Source: Nostoc sp. PA-18-2419 (lineage in GTDB: Bacteria; Cyanobacteriota; Cyanobacteriia; Cyanobacteriales; Nostocaceae). Taken from it: 40,080 bases of DNA. Of the stretch, positions 24,978-32,886 are shown one piece after another. The first letter of the stretch is position 1. Each line of letters begins with the position of its first letter. The notes beneath the pieces were generated by a model that was given only the letters and a program-made list of their open reading frames with translations, was not told the DNA's origin and ran no database searches. The translations under genes and the position numbers were made by a program. The stretch is taken from the NCBI RefSeq assembly GCF_005869855.1, contig NZ_SZNH01000012.1:68006-108085 (forward strand). Reading direction: 5' to 3'.

Positions 24978-26288
24978 TTAATGCTTAACTATTGCCTCCT
25001 GTTCTAAAAACAGGTTGCCAATCTCAAACAAAACCTGCATTGTGCCTCGGTAGCCAACTTTGGTAGACTGATTGCAATCTAAACGGTCAAAAATGGGAAT
25101 TCCCTGACGGTAGAGAGGAATTTTTAAGCGTTCGGCGATCGCAACTGCGTGAGAATTGCTGATCAGCAAATCAGAACCAACCGCCAGCTGCTCAAAATCT
25201 TCTAAGTCACCAATGGTAACACTAGGAATCGGCAGTTTTTCCAGTACAGGAGAGCGGGTTGTCGTGACTGCGGCGTGAATTTGAACTCCCAGCGATTGCA
25301 GGAAATAAACCGTTGACCATAGTAAGTCTGGTTCCAGCGCTAAAGCAACTCGTTTACAACCAAAGTAAAAGTGATTCTCCAACATCACATGTTGCAACTG
25401 ACGCCGCTGATAGCGGTATTTCTCTGGTACGCTGACACCACTGATATCTGCCAATGCTTGCAGAAATTTATCTACTGCTGTTATTCCTGTTAATTCGCCA
25501 AACACCTCGTAAGGTATATTAAATCTCTTTTCTAAAATTTGCGCCCCAGCCCGCATACTTTCACCTAACGCTAAAGTGAACACAGAACTATCGATTGAAC
25601 GCAACTGTGACAAAGTAGTGCCATTGGCTGCGATGATACCAGAGGAATCTTGTATCTGACTATCTAGAACACCGGAAAGGTCAGGGACAACAATCGGTAT
25701 CAGTCCAAACGAGGTGACAATCTCTTTAATTTCTTGTATATCTCCGGGAGTAAAAGCAGAACTCGCCAAAATTGTGATTTGTGTGGGACAAGCCTTTTGC
25801 TTTGAGGATTCTTGGGGAATTTCCTTAACTATACTTTCGACTGCGGCAGCAAAACCATCCTGTAATGTACCTTTAAAATCTGGTGTAGAGACAAGTACAA
25901 TTGGTAAATAATCCAGTTCTGGGTGACGGTGGCGAATCTCTTTGATAAAACGTTCCATGTCATCGCCTCTGGTTTCCACAAGTCCACTGGTACAAAGACC
26001 GATAATTTCCGGTTTCGATTTCTGTACCAAAGTCAGAATTGCTTGTTCAACTCTCTCCTCACCACCTAAAATTGTTGCAACTTCCGTCATTGCTGTAGTC
26101 GAAAGCGGAATCGTCTGATGAAAATGCTGTACTAATACCCTCTTAGCCAAAGCTGTACAACCTTGAGAACCGTGTAATAAAGGCATCATTCCCTTCAAGC
26201 CTAAAAAGGCTAAGGTTGCACCTACAGCTTGGCTTTGTTTGAGAGGGTTAACTGCAACCGATGTACTTGTAACGCTAACAATTGCCAT
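24978..26288 (-). CDS. nifN: Nitrogenase cofactor scaffold protein NifN (or VnfN)
   Basis: This protein has 436 residues from the ATG at 26288, fixed by GGAGG nine bases upstream and a one-base overlap with the nifE stop (TAATG). An upstream frame opening at 26381 lies inside nifE and is not used. It has the oxidoreductase/nitrogenase component 1 fold. Near the N-terminus are NPLKQSQAVGATLAFLGLKG and LLHGSQGCTALAKRVLVQHF, with Cys at the cluster-ligand position, then GLCTSGLVETRGDD. NifEN is the heterotetramer on which the iron-molybdenum (or vanadium) cofactor is matured. Confidence 0.9.
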   Translation of the reverse strand: MAIVSVTSTSVAVNPLKQSQAVGATLAFLGLKGMMPLLHGSQGCTALAKRVLVQHFHQTIPLSTTAMTEVATILGGEERVEQAILTLVQKSKPEIIGLCTSGLVETRGDDMERFIKEIRHRHPELDYLPIVLVSTPDFKGTLQDGFAAAVESIVKEIPQESSKQKACPTQITILASSAFTPGDIQEIKEIVTSFGLIPIVVPDLSGVLDSQIQDSSGIIAANGTTLSQLRSIDSSVFTLALGESMRAGAQILEKRFNIPYEVFGELTGITAVDKFLQALADISGVSVPEKYRYQRRQLQHVMLENHFYFGCKRVALALEPDLLWSTVYFLQSLGVQIHAAVTTTRSPVLEKLPIPSVTIGDLEDFEQLAVGSDLLISNSHAVAIAERLKIPLYRQGIPIFDRLDCNQSTKVGYRGTMQVLFEIGNLFLEQEAIVKH

Positions 26289-27706
26289 TAGATTTCCTCC
26301 AATGAAGTAGGGGATGCTCCCGTAATTTCTTTGGCTGTTTTTCCTACATCCCACGGAACTGGTCGGCATACTTGTTCCCACACAGGACTGTAAAAAGTGG
26401 CATACAATTCTCGTGCCATTTCTAATATTCCTCTATAGCACGCATAGGCATGATTGCGTTCGATATCGATGTCTAGGAAAGGAATTCTGGCTATTAGGGC
26501 AGTATCTCGATAACGAGCATCACTAATTAAAATATTAGCTTGATTATTATTAATTAGTTGTAAGATAGCTTCTGGGCTTTCTGATTCTAAAACTATGCCA
26601 TCTTGACCCAAGAAACTTTTGATTCTAATTAATTCATCTTCAGTATTATTTTGGGTGCAGATAGCAATAATTTCCATACCTAATTTTTGAGCAGCAAAGA
26701 TAATCAACCAACTCTTGAAATTTTTAATCGAAAGGATTAAGCGTTTACCTTGCAATCGAATGCGATAAGGGGTGAGTTTTGCTTCTAAATCACTAGTTTC
26801 TTCTACAATCAGGTTTTCAGTACGTTCTATTAAATCAGGATGACCTAATTTCGCCGCAATATTTCTTAAACACTGATTGATTTGCTCTACTCCATAAATA
26901 GACTCTTCAATATAAGGAATACCATAGAGTTTCTCCATCTTTTTTGCTATGTTGATTAAAGCTATTGAGGAGAGTATGACATTAAGCTTGGCACGATGAG
27001 CATAGCAAACTTCTTGATACACGGCATCACCTGTAATTTTTGCTAAAACTCGGATACCTAATTTCTCCAATAACGGTAGAACATTCCAGATTGCACCTGC
27101 AATATTATATTCACCAATCAAGTTAATATCTAATGGTGTGGTAATATCTGGTTCGGCAGTTCCAATAACGTGTTCTAGTAACGCTTCACCAGCAACGCGG
27201 TTACCTAAATTTTGGCTACCAATAAACCCAGGACAATGTACGGGAATAGTGGGTATTCCTGTTTTTTCAGTAGCATCTTTGCATATTCCTTCGATGTCAT
27301 CACCAATTAAAGCGGTGATACAGGTAGAGTAAACAAATACCGCAGTCGGTTTGTAGCGTCTTTGTAATTCTAAAATACCTTTGTATAGCTTTTTTGCTCC
27401 ACCAAAGATAATATCACTCTCATCTGTGTCACTGGTAAAGCGTGTTTTATACAGCATTGAACCAGAAGAGAGACTAGTGTAGTTTCCCCAAATACTAGCA
27501 GCACAACCACTCGGCCCATGAACTATGTGAGCAGCATCAGTGATTGGTACTAGAGTAATCATTGCACTATCAAAAGCGCAACTTCCTTGAGCAGTTCCCG
27601 GCTGGGGTAATTGTGTAGAAGGCTTTTTTTTCTTCTGCTTTTGCTGCTGGTTTTCGTCGTTTGATTCACTGAATGAATCATTGATTTTTCTCGGTTGAGG
27701 ATTCAT
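26288..27706 (-). CDS. nifE: Nitrogenase cofactor scaffold protein NifE (or VnfE)
   Basis: This protein has 472 residues from MNPQPRKIND; an upstream ATG at 27754 adds 16 unlikely residues. A Lys/Gln-rich N-terminal stretch (QQQKQKKKKPS) precedes GTAQGSCAFDSAMITLVPIT. The three cluster-ligand cysteines of the family are present at 43, 68 (HGPSGCAAS) and 129 (YSTCITALIGDD). It works with NifN in cofactor assembly. The companion nifD and nifK genes are not next to it. In the Mo system nifE normally follows nifK, and in vnf systems vnfEN follow vnfK, so this arrangement is unusual. Mo versus V type cannot be decided by eye. Confidence 0.9.
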   Translation of the reverse strand: MNPQPRKINDSFSESNDENQQQKQKKKKPSTQLPQPGTAQGSCAFDSAMITLVPITDAAHIVHGPSGCAASIWGNYTSLSSGSMLYKTRFTSDTDESDIIFGGAKKLYKGILELQRRYKPTAVFVYSTCITALIGDDIEGICKDATEKTGIPTIPVHCPGFIGSQNLGNRVAGEALLEHVIGTAEPDITTPLDINLIGEYNIAGAIWNVLPLLEKLGIRVLAKITGDAVYQEVCYAHRAKLNVILSSIALINIAKKMEKLYGIPYIEESIYGVEQINQCLRNIAAKLGHPDLIERTENLIVEETSDLEAKLTPYRIRLQGKRLILSIKNFKSWLIIFAAQKLGMEIIAICTQNNTEDELIRIKSFLGQDGIVLESESPEAILQLINNNQANILISDARYRDTALIARIPFLDIDIERNHAYACYRGILEMARELYATFYSPVWEQVCRPVPWDVGKTAKEITGASPTSLEEI

Positions 27707-27798
27707 TTTTTTAGTGAAAATAGATAGAGTTATCAGGTGTAGCGAATTTTCCAAATTGAGAAATAATTTTAGTTACTTGGCTGTCTGCTTCTAGCATG

Positions 27799-27834
27799 AA
27801 ATAAAAAGGAATGAGAAAGAGAATTCCTCATTCC
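27799..27834 (-). terminator. Hairpin with T-run between nifH and nifE
   Basis: Reading the - strand, GGAATGAG (27834-27827) pairs with CTCATTCC (27815-27808) around an 11-nt loop and is followed by TTTTTATTT. This looks like an intrinsic terminator or attenuator for the nifH transcript, placed about 95 bp before the nifE start. Partial read-through would give more NifH than NifEN. Confidence 0.6.
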
Positions 27835-27903
27835 CTAATGACCAACCAATTGATACAAGGAGTAAACAAAAAACCACAAGAGCGGTTTTACCATGTAGAT
27901 ATC

Positions 27904-27971
27904 AACAGATTAATTGCTCTGAAAATAACTTGAAGAATTCACAAGTCACAATTGAGATTGATTAATCTGTT
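27904..27971 (-). promoter_or_regulatory. Long nested inverted repeat in the nifH-nifE spacer
   Basis: AACAGATTAAT (27904-27914) and ATTAATCTGTT (27961-27971) are a perfect 11-bp inverted pair. A second stem, ACTTG/CAAGT, lies inside. In RNA this would make a long imperfect hairpin. Transcript-processing or stabilising structures are known in alternative nitrogenase operons of Anabaena, and this could be one (inference). Confidence 0.4.
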
Positions 27972-28035
27972 ATTTGCACAGAAAGTTTTTGCTGATTTAT
28001 TTATAGAACCTCCATATCCTTTTAATGGTTAGAGA

Positions 28036-28056
28036 AAGTGGGCTAATTACCCACTT
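28036..28056 (-). terminator. Hairpin just downstream of nifH
   Basis: This is a perfect 7-bp stem, AAGTGGG/CCCACTT with a 7-nt AT loop, 62 bp after the nifH stop. On the - strand only a short TTTCTCT follows, so it is a weak terminator and more likely an mRNA 3'-end stabiliser. Confidence 0.4.
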
Positions 28057-28117
28057 AATTTCTTCCGTTCCTCAGTCAGTTCTGCTATTTCATCAGCAAG
28101 AACGAAAGTCTTTCTTT

Positions 28118-29149
<1,032 letters not shown>

Positions 29150-29300
29150 TTACAGTTGCGAACGGTCGTTGGAGGCGATGTCTACGGTGGACTTCGCCCA
29201 CCATGCTGTACAACAAAATCATTTAGTATTGAATACATATGATTGGCGATCGCATTTCTGGTTATCATTTGTCTTGATTAATGACAAAACTGTATCGAAT

Positions 29301-29329
29301 GTACGGTTTGAGGTGATGCGTCACCGTAC
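29301..29329. promoter_or_regulatory. Candidate operator upstream of nifH
   Basis: GTACGGT and ACCGTAC form an inverted pair, with a competing inner palindrome GGTGATGCGTCACC. It lies about 215 bp upstream of the nifH start, between nifH and the XRE/periplasmic-binding-like regulator gene. A dimeric helix-turn-helix repressor could bind here (inference). Confidence 0.4.
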
Positions 29330-29412
29330 CTTTATTACTCCAAAGAGATTTCAATCACAAATGATTAGAGAACTCCAACAAATAAATTATTCGGTTTGAA
29401 GTTGATGACTGT

Positions 29413-29459
29413 TGAGTGCCAGTTGCTACAACGGGGGAACCCCGATAACGCACTGGCTT
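29413..29459. repeat. REP-like palindromic interspersed repeat
   Basis: GAGTGCCAGTTGCTACAAC, then GGGGGAACCCCG and AACGCACTGGCTTT fold into a stem with a GGGG/CCCC inner hairpin. It has the look of a high-copy Nostoc repeat. Confidence 0.6.
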
Positions 29460-29650
29460 TTGTTGACTATGAACAGTGGGATATTTTTTATTTAGAAGTC
29501 TTAGCCGGACATGATATCAGATGATTTCTGGGGAAATGGAGGCAATTTCCAATTCAAAATCTAAAATTGTACAAGAGCGATCGCAACAGGAATTCAAATT
29601 TACGCAAAGTTTTCTTGAAACCACACAACCAACCATAATTGCAATCTACT

Positions 29651-30784
29651 CTAGACGGTTGCTACAATTTCTCCAATTTTGCTGATGTCGTAGCCGCCGA
29701 GAATTTCAAATTGTGAGTGAACCATCCGATGGCCCAAAGTACTGAGTAACTGCTGCACTGGCGCTTCTTCCAGATATTTCTTAAGAATCACTAAGTCATA
29801 TCGTGATTGATGTAGAGGGATAAATCCCAGTCCAAAGGCGGTAGCTACAGATGCGGTACTCATACCTGCATCCGCGACTCCTAATGCTACTGCTTGGGCA
29901 ACATCTTGGTGACTTTGAACAATATGGTCAAAACCTTCAACAGTATGAAACGGTATTTGTTGCTGTTCGAGTTTTTGTTCCAGAAGTAAACGAGTACCAG
30001 CACCTATTTCGCGGTTAACAATACTAACTCCCGATTCCACTAAATCAGTCACTGTTCTGATTCCCATTGGGTTACCAGACTTGACTAGAAGTCCCTCTTC
30101 CCAAACACCGAGAGTAATTAAAACTCCTTCTCTTCCTGCCAGAACATCTCGAACAAAGGGAGTATTATACTCACCAGTCTGGGAATCGTAAAGGTGCATC
30201 CCAGCGATGTGTGCTTCACCTCGGCATAAACTGTGCAATGCAGACATGCTGTTGGCAAAGTTAAATTGAACTCGCAGTTGGGGATGCCAGCGTTCGGTGG
30301 CTCTAGCCCATAGCGAAATCACAGGCGCACAACCGGCAATCACAACAGTGTTGTGCAGTGTTTCTAGATTATCATCTAAAAGACGGACTCGAACTTTATC
30401 TGTACCGATTTGAGTCTTACCCTCTCCATCAGCAGGAATCATATCTTGGCGAAAAGCATCGTTGCCAATTAAAGGGTAAGCTACCCACTGTCCTGCCACA
30501 CGAGCCAGACTGACTCGCGTCTGCTGAGCGGTAGGAAGAGGTTTGGTAAGTACTGCTTCAATTTCAGGTAAATCTCGCTCTAACCAGAATAGATCCTCTA
30601 CTTGACAGCCAAGTGCCTTTGCTAGGCGAAGTGTGATGGCCACTGAGGGAGCGTATAGTCCCGACTCTACACCACTTATAGTTTGACGGGTAACACCAGC
30701 TAGGTTTGCCAAATCTTGTTGACTCATGCCTAAGCGGGTTCTAATTGACTTCAAGTTGTTACGGAGATCGTTATCCTGCTTCAT
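29651..30784 (-). CDS. XRE-family regulator with molybdate-type PBP-like domain (VnfR-like)
   Basis: This 377-residue protein has an N-terminal helix-turn-helix at residues 10-66 (RTRLGMSQQDLANLAGVTRQ, GLYAPSVAITLRLAKALGCQ). From about 95 it has a PBP_like (PF12727) ligand domain with GTRLLLEQKLEQQQ, then SHQDVAQAVALGVADAGMST and ALGLGFIPL-type sequence. This domain resembles periplasmic molybdate or tungstate binders. Similar XRE/PBP proteins, VnfR1 and VnfR2, are reported as Mo-dependent repressors of vanadium nitrogenase in Anabaena variabilis, to my recollection. Here it precedes nifH on the same strand and likely senses Mo (inference). A 10-bp inverted repeat lies upstream. Confidence 0.82.
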   Translation of the reverse strand: MKQDNDLRNNLKSIRTRLGMSQQDLANLAGVTRQTISGVESGLYAPSVAITLRLAKALGCQVEDLFWLERDLPEIEAVLTKPLPTAQQTRVSLARVAGQWVAYPLIGNDAFRQDMIPADGEGKTQIGTDKVRVRLLDDNLETLHNTVVIAGCAPVISLWARATERWHPQLRVQFNFANSMSALHSLCRGEAHIAGMHLYDSQTGEYNTPFVRDVLAGREGVLITLGVWEEGLLVKSGNPMGIRTVTDLVESGVSIVNREIGAGTRLLLEQKLEQQQIPFHTVEGFDHIVQSHQDVAQAVALGVADAGMSTASVATAFGLGFIPLHQSRYDLVILKKYLEEAPVQQLLSTLGHRMVHSQFEILGGYDISKIGEIVATV

Positions 30785-30842
30785 TGGCTTGAGCTTCTGT
30801 GAGTTTCAAAAAGCCGTAGCGGATTTAACTAAATCTGCCAAG

Positions 30843-30902
30843 GCGAAAGCACGGTCTTTGAGTTTATATTATTCCTCTTCGACGACATTACTGTGCTTTC
30901 GC
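30843..30902. promoter_or_regulatory. Inverted repeat upstream of the regulator gene
   Basis: GCGAAAGCAC (30843-30852) is repeated inverted as GTGCTTTCGC (30893-30902), 59 bp before the regulator start. It could be an autoregulatory operator pair or part of an interspersed repeat. Confidence 0.4.
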
Positions 30903-31230
30903 TGTTTTGATTCCCTATATTCAAAGAATATCACACTTTTTGCCAAATTTCTTGCAAGATGCAATTTTTTTTGCTGAAGACTGTTTTTTGGCTGTTTATA
31001 TATGACTCAAAACTCCCTAATCTCGCTACTAAAGGACTTTCAATAAAAAATATCCCATTATTTTGAAGGCAGGGGAGCAGTGAGAGAATAAATGCTTATC
31101 TCAACCCTATGCCAACAAAAGACTTATTTCATATTTGGACTCTTACCAACTTTTATGGTAAAAAGTAGCACTGAATACAGTTTTAGAAATTGGTTTAGGA
31201 TTTGATTCTTGATAGACGAGTTATAGGAAA

Positions 31231-31262
31231 GTGCTAAGTGCCCAGTGCCGAGTGCTGAGTAT
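31231..31262. repeat. Short tandem repeat of degenerate heptamers (STRR-like)
   Basis: AGTGCTAAGTGCCCAGTGCC is followed by GAGTGCTGAGT: a run of AGTGCTG-type heptamers, typical of heterocystous cyanobacteria. The gap 30785-31503 otherwise shows only AT-rich sequence, the hairpin TTGAGG/CCTCAA at 31359-31379 and the inverted repeats reported separately. Confidence 0.6.
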
Positions 31263-31416
31263 AAACACAGTTGCATTGCTTTGAGCAGTTAACACTGTCC
31301 CAATATATGTGAGCTATATATGAGCCGTAAGGAATATATGACTAAGCAATTTCACTTTTTGAGGTAAATTTTGCCTCAATAAAAATTACGGTTTTCACTT
31401 AAATAAATATGCAGAT

Positions 31417-31458
31417 ATCTATTGCACAATAGACTATTTATCAAAATGTGCAATAGAT
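31417..31458. promoter_or_regulatory. Perfect 12-bp inverted repeat before a small gene
   Basis: ATCTATTGCACA (31417-31428) and TGTGCAATAGAT (31447-31458) form a perfect inverted pair with an 18-bp spacer, ending 45 bp before the start at 31504. This is a good candidate operator or 5' leader hairpin for that gene. Confidence 0.5.
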
Positions 31459-31503
31459 GAGAGGCAATTTATAGTTGTTTGTGCTACAGAAATGGAGAGA
31501 ATA

Positions 31504-31869
31504 ATGATTACTGAGGAAGACTTAGCCCAACAATTTAGCGTAATTATTGAACACGCTCACCCACGGGTATGGGCATTACTACGTCAGTGCTATGTAAAGG
31601 TAATTAATCCTAAACCTTACTTAATAAGAGCAAATATCAAAACGTGTATTTGTCATACAAGATATATTGGTATTTACTGTCCTGACAGACTAATGAATGC
31701 AATAGTAGCAGAGAAAAACCTACTTCGAGAAGTAGCTGAATACGTTGGTTTAGTTGAGGTTGTTTGTTTAAATGCCAACAATTTGATGCGCGATCCCCTA
31801 TCAAATTTGAAAGAAACTTATCCGCGCTTGTGGTTAGATTTACTTTGGCTTGTAACTCAAAAAGAATAA
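31504..31869 (+). CDS. Unknown small protein
   Basis: This protein has 121 residues from the ATG at 31504, which has GGAGAGA upstream; an ATG at 31492 in frame is less well placed. It is a mixed helical protein with VWALLRQCYVKVINPKPYLI, then NIKTCICHTRYIGIYCPDRL. The two nearby cysteine-rich turns (CIC and YC) are notable but do not match a zinc motif I know. I do not recognise the family. An upstream 12-bp inverted repeat and the similar-sized gene at 32065 suggest a small regulated unit. Confidence 0.55.
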   Translation: MITEEDLAQQFSVIIEHAHPRVWALLRQCYVKVINPKPYLIRANIKTCICHTRYIGIYCPDRLMNAIVAEKNLLREVAEYVGLVEVVCLNANNLMRDPLSNLKETYPRLWLDLLWLVTQKE

Positions 31870-32004
31870 CACTAACTATACTAATCACCTTTAATTTTTA
31901 AACTTATTTGCTCCTGTCAATAAGCAGAGAGTAAGGAATCAGCTTTTTCCAGTTCAAGGCCGGTGAGTCACACAATTGAATAGAAGTCCTAATATTAAGA
32001 CCGA

Positions 32005-32032
32005 ATTTTTTTGCAATATTTGTGCAAAAAAT
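32005..32032. promoter_or_regulatory. AT-rich hairpin upstream of a small gene
   Basis: ATTTTTTTGCA (32005-32015) and TGCAAAAAAT (32023-32032) can pair around a short loop, 33 bp before the next ATG. This may be a regulator site or leader hairpin. Confidence 0.3.
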
Positions 32033-32064
32033 CGCTGTTGTATATTGCCACAGGCTAAAATTCT

Positions 32065-32439
32065 ATGACTAAATCTTGTCTACCTCCAGATGATTTGCCT
32101 TCAGTTCAAACAATAAGAGTCAGTGAAATACTATTCAGGCAACTTGAAGAAGCAACTAAAAAAAGCTTTTTCTTGTCCTGCGACAACATGACACGTGTTT
32201 TGTTATGTCATTGCCATTGGTATTTCCAAATTAATAGTGGCATTCTGACATTAATTATGATTTGTCCCGATATGGAAAGTTATCGCAACATCATGAAAAC
32301 TGTTCCCCATTTTACTGAGAAATTGAAACAATTTACTAACAGAGCTAAAATTAGTGTTAGTTCTCCAATTGACAAAGGTATACCGTGGGTACTCAGTATA
32401 GATAACATTTTACCTGAAGGAGACTTACCTAGTATCTAA
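32065..32439 (+). CDS. Unknown small protein
   Basis: This 124-residue protein is not recognised. It starts MTKSCLPPDDLPSVQTIRVS and contains LLCHCHWYFQINSGILTLIM with a CHCH cluster near residue 67. Secondary structure looks alpha-beta. It lies on the same strand as the gene at 31504, 195 bp apart, and ends just before a MITE. The start codon lacks a strong ribosome binding site. Coding is supported by open-frame length and position only. Confidence 0.5.
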   Translation: MTKSCLPPDDLPSVQTIRVSEILFRQLEEATKKSFFLSCDNMTRVLLCHCHWYFQINSGILTLIMICPDMESYRNIMKTVPHFTEKLKQFTNRAKISVSSPIDKGIPWVLSIDNILPEGDLPSI

Positions 32440-32444
32440 TGGAT

Positions 32445-32560
32445 TAGACTTCTTGCATAAGTCGGGAAAAGGGGGAAAGGTTTTTTTGTATTTTCCCTTC
32501 CCCTTTAAGATGAGTCCCTTTTCCCACCTCTTGTAAAAAGCAATAAGTGCAAGAGGTCTA
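32445..32560. mobile_element. Hairpin MITE with TAGAC(T/C)TCTTGC ends
   Basis: TAGACTTCTTGC (32445-32456) and GCAAGAGGTCTA (32549-32560) are inverted with one mismatch. Internally GGGAAAAGGG (32464-32473) pairs with CCCTTTTCCC (32516-32525), so the whole 116-bp unit folds into a long hairpin. It is non-coding. The rest of the gap to 32700 shows no gene. Confidence 0.65.
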
Positions 32561-32700
32561 TTAACCTTTTGGCGAACAATCGCGTAGGGAACTTAGCAAT
32601 GTGGTTTTTACACCCAATTTATCTATAAAGCTATCTAAAAACGTCAAAAATTGACCTCAAGACTAAAAGATTTGTTCTCTATTTTCAGGGGTGAGAAAGC

Positions 32701-32736
32701 AAAAACCCTTGAAATCTTTGGATTTCAAGGGTTTTT
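32701..32736 (-). terminator. Perfect 16-bp intrinsic hairpin after the tRNA fragment
   Basis: AAAAACCCTTGAAATC and GATTTCAAGGGTTTTT pair perfectly around a 4-nt loop. On the - strand it ends in TTTTT and lies 6 nt after the tRNA-Phe 3' end, the place of a tRNA terminator. The pair of tRNA end and terminator probably travelled together. Confidence 0.8.
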
Positions 32737-32741
32737 GAAAA

Positions 32742-32786
32742 TGCCAGGAACCAGACTTGAACTGGTGACACGAGGATTTTCAGTCC
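32742..32786 (-). other. 3' fragment of tRNA-Phe(GAA), probable attachment-site scar
   Basis: On the - strand, from 32786, the sequence GGACTGAAAATCCTCGTGTC reads as the anticodon arm with GAA, then ACCAG TTCAAGT CTGGT as the T arm and TCCTGGCA as the 3' acceptor strand with discriminator A. The 5' half (D arm and acceptor) is missing; the preceding bases do not pair. Such 45-nt tRNA ends remain at one side of elements that integrate into tRNA genes by a tyrosine recombinase. It is therefore an att core, not a working tRNA. Confidence 0.82.
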
Positions 32787-32886
32787 GAACGAAATTTGAT
32801 TAATTCCCTGCAAATACGCTAAGGTTTTATTTTTATGGTTATTTTTTGCCTAAACCTTGCCTTTGAAGTGCCTTGAAAGTGCCTCT

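Noticed and set aside
26289..26381. Longer N-terminus of NifN from 26381
   Set aside because: The added residues are an out-of-frame reading of the nifE 3' end, and GGAGG before 26288 marks the true start.
28052..28115. Small coding extension after nifH (frame reading LADEIAELTEERKK)
   Set aside because: It has no start codon or ribosome binding site of its own; noted only as a possible trace of a shifted NifH end.
29221..29310. NtcA-binding site in the nifH upstream region
   Set aside because: GTA-N7-TAC and GTA-N5-TAC are present, but the required GTA-N8-TAC spacing is not.
29169..29399. Small + strand gene upstream of nifH
   Set aside because: It starts inside an interspersed repeat, crosses the palindrome at 29301-29329 and shows no ribosome binding site or recognisable domain.
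32742..32830. Complete tRNA-Phe gene
   Set aside because: The bases before the anticodon arm cannot form a D arm or the 5' acceptor strand; only the 3' part is present.
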